A stretch of 8,074 bases of DNA, taken from the NCBI GenBank assembly GCA_900548615.1, contig URKW01000087.1, forward strand, positions 1 through 8,074, read 5' to 3'. The position numbers and the translations under genes were made by a program. The DNA comes from an uncultured Eubacteriales bacterium (GTDB taxonomy: Bacteria; Bacillota; Clostridia; Oscillospirales; Oscillospiraceae). Shown here one piece after another: positions 6,901 to 8,074 of the stretch. Below the pieces are notes generated by a model. That model saw only the letters and a list, made by a program, of their open reading frames with translations, made no database searches and was not told where the DNA came from. Each line of letters starts with the position of its first letter. Position 1 is the stretch's first letter.

Positions 6901-7634
6901 GCACAGAGATTACCCTGACCGCTACGCCAAACGCGGGCTACCATTTTAAGGAGTGGCAGGTTATGAGCGGCGACGTGACGGTAAGGGACGACAAGTTCAC
7001 TATGCCCGGCAGCGATGTGGAGGTCAAGGCCATCTTCGAGGAGGATGCGCCGCCTACGCCCACGGAGTATACCGTCACCTTTGACGGCAACGACGGTACG
7101 CCCTCTGTCGGCAGCATGACCACCACCAAGCAGAAGCTGACCTCTCTGCCCGATGCTTCCCGCAGCAAGCACAGCTTCAACGGCTGGTACACCGAAAAGA
7201 GCGGCGGCACAAAGATTACGACGGATACCGTGTTCTCTGCAAATACCACCGTCTACGCCCACTGGACGCATACCGGCGACAACAATCCGCCCGTCAACTA
7301 CTACACGCTGCGCTTTGAAACAGGCGGCGGCAGTGCTATTCCCGGCGTGCGGGAAACGTACAATACCTACATTGATTTGACCAAGTATGTTCCCACTCGG
7401 CACGGGTATACCTTTGTCGGCTGGTACAGCGAACAGAGCCTTGTGAACAAGGTCTCAGACATTTATCTGACCGGGGACAGGACTGTGTATGCCGGCTGGC
7501 GCGCGGTTACAATCCCGCAGACCGGTGACAGCGGTCAAATGAATTTGTGGAGCACCGCGTTATGTGCATCTTTTGCCGGATGCGTTGCACTGATCGTATG
7601 GAAAATCAGGCGGCGGGAGAAAAAATCACTGTAA
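3942..7634 (+). CDS. Sortase-anchored multidomain surface protein with InlB-type and Ig-like repeats
   Basis: A 1230-residue secreted cell-wall protein. ATG 3942 is chosen because it begins a clear signal peptide (MKKR, then a hydrophobic core, cleavage after VFA-25 or A26) and overlaps the upstream stop. Domains in order: InlB B-repeat-like (about 75-156; GYTFIGW at 114-120, TIYAIW at 150-155); a His/Cys-rich motif (158-210); three divergent two-part Ig-like units (about 213-396, 397-593, 594-795), each with a GG.A...VPG.F...FTP.D part followed by a Big_4-like part ending in VTWD or a variant; a putative-Ig He_PIG-like domain (about 796-882; LPGGLSLNEDTGEISGTP); two nearly identical divergent InlB repeats (886-963, 964-1041); two InlB B-repeats (1042-1109 and 1118-1187; HSFNGWYTE, GYTFVGWYS); and an IPQTG sorting signal (1191-1195) with membrane span and RRREKK tail. 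It is probably an adhesin or matrix-binding protein. There is no catalytic domain. No sortase gene is in the window. Confidence 0.92.
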   Translation: MKKRVLSILLLCCMVLTMMPATVFAADGEVAARASETGGMYEHHEACGADPAGASDTMMPKTRSGAVRPAATQYTYTLYYDANGGSGAPPSQSVTSSEFHVWVPISEIIPTRDGYTFIGWANYRTGTPIYGGNGGYTECLVVHGVDMSTTIYAIWEVHNHSWGEWTSNGNGTHTRNCTADSSHTETGNCSGGKATSTERAVCETCHTAYGALLQPAKTVITTPPTLRLPAYVGNEYTDKALMGGEAKAEGTDTVVPGTFSFRDYEGGRVYPGENHMVILFTPNDTEAYTTAECTLIVMGTKRKVTRVPDDVIITNKPIGTAFENLGLPSGVKVETNTGASYSPVPVTWDGSTYNPNKYGEQIITGELHVEKSGFTDGVEPTSKIKATARITLIDDRVFTPTLEPPTYSKQLYGGDLCFLVFADKYLSGGTATANGETVPGKFTLDKDQKIYGHSLTASTLLQAGSLQLKVIFTPDNLKRYNRAECTVDVDVIPRIFISSDIVHIPNKKIGTTFEELNPSMSFSFSAVSNETPPGELEGYSMDVVTSWDSSTYDPNSFEEQTIYGEVNRAELEKYFTIPDGTDLRAVRKVQLQPDPAETEITQLPVFRWKNGDFTLPDNTIFTWRKLQVGTYNGEVGTLVGGVAKVKGADTVAPGTFSFKNAPPFYLQTPGEHDVTVVFTPDDLRLHKPTEITIKINAVKNTIKDIDEPDPITDKPFGTPFAELGLPEDVCINAVDGAWCWIDVTWDESSYDAESVDWQTIIGTPVLSEDDGDIFQQPEPAVTAAIRVKLIDNRPPMPPTIVAESLPDGMEGEAYSNRLTAKGTVPITWSIVSGVLPGGLSLNEDTGEISGTPAGEGTEVFTVMAVNDLGEDIKELSITIVKAPEAEYAVTVRDDGHGTGSADPASATAGTEITLTATPNAGYHFKEWQVMSGDVTVRDDKFTMPGSDVEVKVIFEEDAPPTPTEYTVTVKTDGNGTASASHAKAVVGTEITLTATPNAGYHFKEWQVMSGDVTVRDDKFTMPGSDVEVKAIFEEDAPPTPTEYTVTFDGNDGTPSVGSMTTTKQKLTSLPDASRSKHSFNGWYTEKSGGTKITTDTVFSANTTVYAHWTHTGDNNPPVNYYTLRFETGGGSAIPGVRETYNTYIDLTKYVPTRHGYTFVGWYSEQSLVNKVSDIYLTGDRTVYAGWRAVTIPQTGDSGQMNLWSTALCASFAGCVALIVWKIRRREKKSL
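4578..6326 (+). repeat. Three divergent tandem units of about 185-200 residues in the surface protein
   Basis: Residues 213-396, 397-593 and 594-795 share one order of motifs. The first half has GG-A-x(3-7)-VPG-F or APGTFSF, then a V-FTP-D/N-x-Y-like step (FTPNDTEAY, FTPDNLKRY, FTPDDLRLH). The second half has an I-x-KP/KK-I/F-GT-F-EL segment (KPIGTAFENL, KKIGTTFEEL, KPFGTPFAEL), then VTWDGSTY, TSWDSSTY or VTWDESSY, and an I-x-G step. Units 1 and 3 end in the related LIDDR and LIDNR. DNA identity between units is low, so the duplication is old. Each unit probably folds as two Ig-like beta sandwiches that act as a stalk. Confidence 0.75.
6678..6845 (+). repeat. Direct repeat copy 1 (168 bp) in the surface-protein gene
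   Basis: Identical to 6912-7079 at 166 of 168 positions (differences at 6796 T/C and 6836 C/T), with an offset of 234 bases, i.e. 78 codons. It encodes the last two thirds of a divergent InlB repeat (GTEITLTATPNAGYHFKEW onward). The first difference changes Val952 to Ala1030; the second is silent. Confidence 0.95.
6912..7079 (+). repeat. Direct repeat copy 2 (168 bp) in the surface-protein gene
   Basis: Second copy of the 6678-6845 repeat, in the same frame. The 66 bases between the copies encode the N-terminal third of the second unit and differ clearly from the matching part of the first (RDDGHGTGSADPASATA against KTDGNGTASASHAKAVV). Identity therefore stops sharply inside the domain, which suggests recent duplication or gene conversion of only this part. 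Confidence 0.95.
7512..7631 (+). other. C-terminal cell-wall sorting signal (IPQTGD, membrane span, basic tail)
   Basis: The last 40 residues of the surface protein are the sortase pentapeptide IPQTG followed by D, a hydrophobic span (about LWSTALCASFAGCVALIVW) and the basic tail KIRRREKKSL. A sortase would cut between Thr and Gly and join the protein to peptidoglycan. The Ile in place of Leu is a tolerated variant; IPQTG is also the motif of the pneumococcal pilus backbone RrgB, but no pilin features were seen here. Confidence 0.9.
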
Positions 7635-7663
7635 ATCCTCAAAAAGTAAAAGTCTTATCTTCA

Positions 7664-7690
7664 GGGGCGCGGGCGAATAACCCGCGCTCC
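7664..7690 (+). terminator. GC-rich hairpin after the surface-protein gene
   Basis: GGGGCGCGGG (7664-7673) pairs with CCCGCGCTCC (7681-7690), ten pairs including one G-U, around a 7-base loop. The following sequence ATACTATTTCC has only a weak T-run, so it may act as a 3' stabilising stem or a weak terminator ahead of the stronger one at 7709-7747. Confidence 0.6.
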
Positions 7691-7708
7691 ATACTATTTC
7701 CCAAAAGC

Positions 7709-7750
7709 AGTAAGGTGGCTGCCCTTTAAAAGGACAGCCACCTTACTTTT
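7709..7750. terminator. Bidirectional intrinsic terminator between convergent genes
   Basis: AGTAAGGTGGCTG (7709-7721) pairs perfectly over 13 bases with CAGCCACCTTACT (7735-7747). After one mismatch the stem continues with CCTT/AAGG. It is flanked by AAAA (7703-7706) on the left and by TTTT (7747-7750) on the right, so it can stop transcription from the surface-protein gene and from the minus-strand redoxin gene. Confidence 0.88.
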
Positions 7751-7771
7751 CTGAGAGGATAAATCCGTTTG

Positions 7772-8074
7772 TCAGCCTGCATCGGCGGCAAGAGCCTGGT
7801 CGATGAGCTTTTGCAGCGTCTCCGCTTGATTTTTTTCCGTGATGGCGCCTACGATGGGTTCGCCCACGATGTTGCCGTTGCGGTCAACCACATAAGTGGT
7901 AGGATAGGCAAAGATGTTGGTGGTAAACTTTCCCGCCTCACCATCGGAGTTAAAATACACATTCTGATAGGTAGCGCCCTTCTTGGCCAGTACATCCTTT
8001 GCTTCGGAAATTGCCGCTTCGTCGCCGTCCAGCGTGAAGGTGTTGACGCCGATGAGGGAGCCGCCCTTCTCCGC
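7772..8074 (-). CDS. TlpA/redoxin-like thioredoxin-fold protein, C-terminal part only
   Basis: The frame is open from the right edge to a TGA at 7774-7772, giving the last 100 residues of a protein whose start is outside the window. In fragment numbering, LIGVNTFTLDGDE (7-19) fits the second beta strand after the active-site helix. IFAYPTTYVVDRNGNIVGE (54-72) contains the conserved cis-proline (Pro58) next to the active site and the following two-strand turn of TlpA/ResA/redoxin proteins. A C-terminal helix follows (about 80-97). The CxxC active site would lie upstream of the visible part, so its presence cannot be checked. Such proteins are usually membrane-anchored or lipoprotein thiol-disulfide oxidoreductases acting outside the membrane, often next to ccdA. 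The gene converges on the surface-protein operon and shares its terminator. Confidence 0.85.
   Translation of the reverse strand, partial: AEKGGSLIGVNTFTLDGDEAAISEAKDVLAKKGATYQNVYFNSDGEAGKFTTNIFAYPTTYVVDRNGNIVGEPIVGAITEKNQAETLQKLIDQALAADAG

Noticed and set aside
6462..7403. Long open frame (313 codons) on the minus strand over the InlB repeats
   Set aside because: It mirrors the repeated plus-strand coding sequence, including the duplicated block, and has no recognisable protein features.
6600..7490. CRISPR-like or intergenic repeat array
   Set aside because: The repeats are in-frame protein domains (InlB type) with 234-base spacing and only one highly similar pair, not short direct repeats with unique spacers.

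Overview
The window looks like a chromosomal segment of a moderately high-GC, low-oxygen Firmicute, most likely a gut Clostridium relative of the Oscillospiraceae/Ruminococcaceae type. The grounds are strong purine-rich ribosome binding sites, intrinsic terminators, a PrsW-type membrane protease, a sortase-anchored surface protein with InlB-type repeats, and a clostridial TlpA-like redoxin. The organism assignment is inference; no rRNA or other marker gene is present.

Layout, left to right. (1) Positions 68-1075 encode a complete extended short-chain dehydrogenase/reductase of the dihydroflavonol-reductase/epimerase type. It is preceded by a perfect 6-bp dyad at the very left edge. (2) Positions 1294-3430 form a tightly overlapped four-gene operon on the plus strand: an ECF-like sigma factor, a small two-helix membrane protein with a basic N-terminus, a polytopic membrane protein of about seven helices and unknown function, and a PrsW-family intramembrane protease. 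The operon starts from a good promoter near 1136-1165 and ends at a clear intrinsic terminator at 3446-3482. (3) Positions 3592-7634 form a second unit of two overlapping genes: another small two-helix membrane protein that looks like a diverged paralogue of the one in the first operon, and a 1230-residue secreted surface protein with a C-terminal IPQTG sorting signal. This unit has its own AT-rich promoter region at about 3509-3540. (4) Two hairpins at 7664-7690 and 7709-7747 close the plus-strand unit; the second can work in both directions. (5) At the right edge, on the minus strand, is the C-terminal 100 residues of a TlpA/redoxin-like thioredoxin-fold protein whose start lies outside the window.

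Working hypothesis: the sigma factor, its membrane neighbours and the PrsW protease form a self-contained envelope-signalling module. In it, one of the membrane proteins restrains the sigma factor until PrsW cleaves it, and the adjacent cell-wall adhesin operon is the output. Support from the sequence is the gene order, the translational coupling, the PrsW motifs, the paralogy between the two small membrane proteins, and a shared TCCG-N13-ATATAA pattern upstream of both operons. Nothing here proves the regulatory link. No CRISPR array, tRNA, rRNA, insertion sequence or attachment site was seen.
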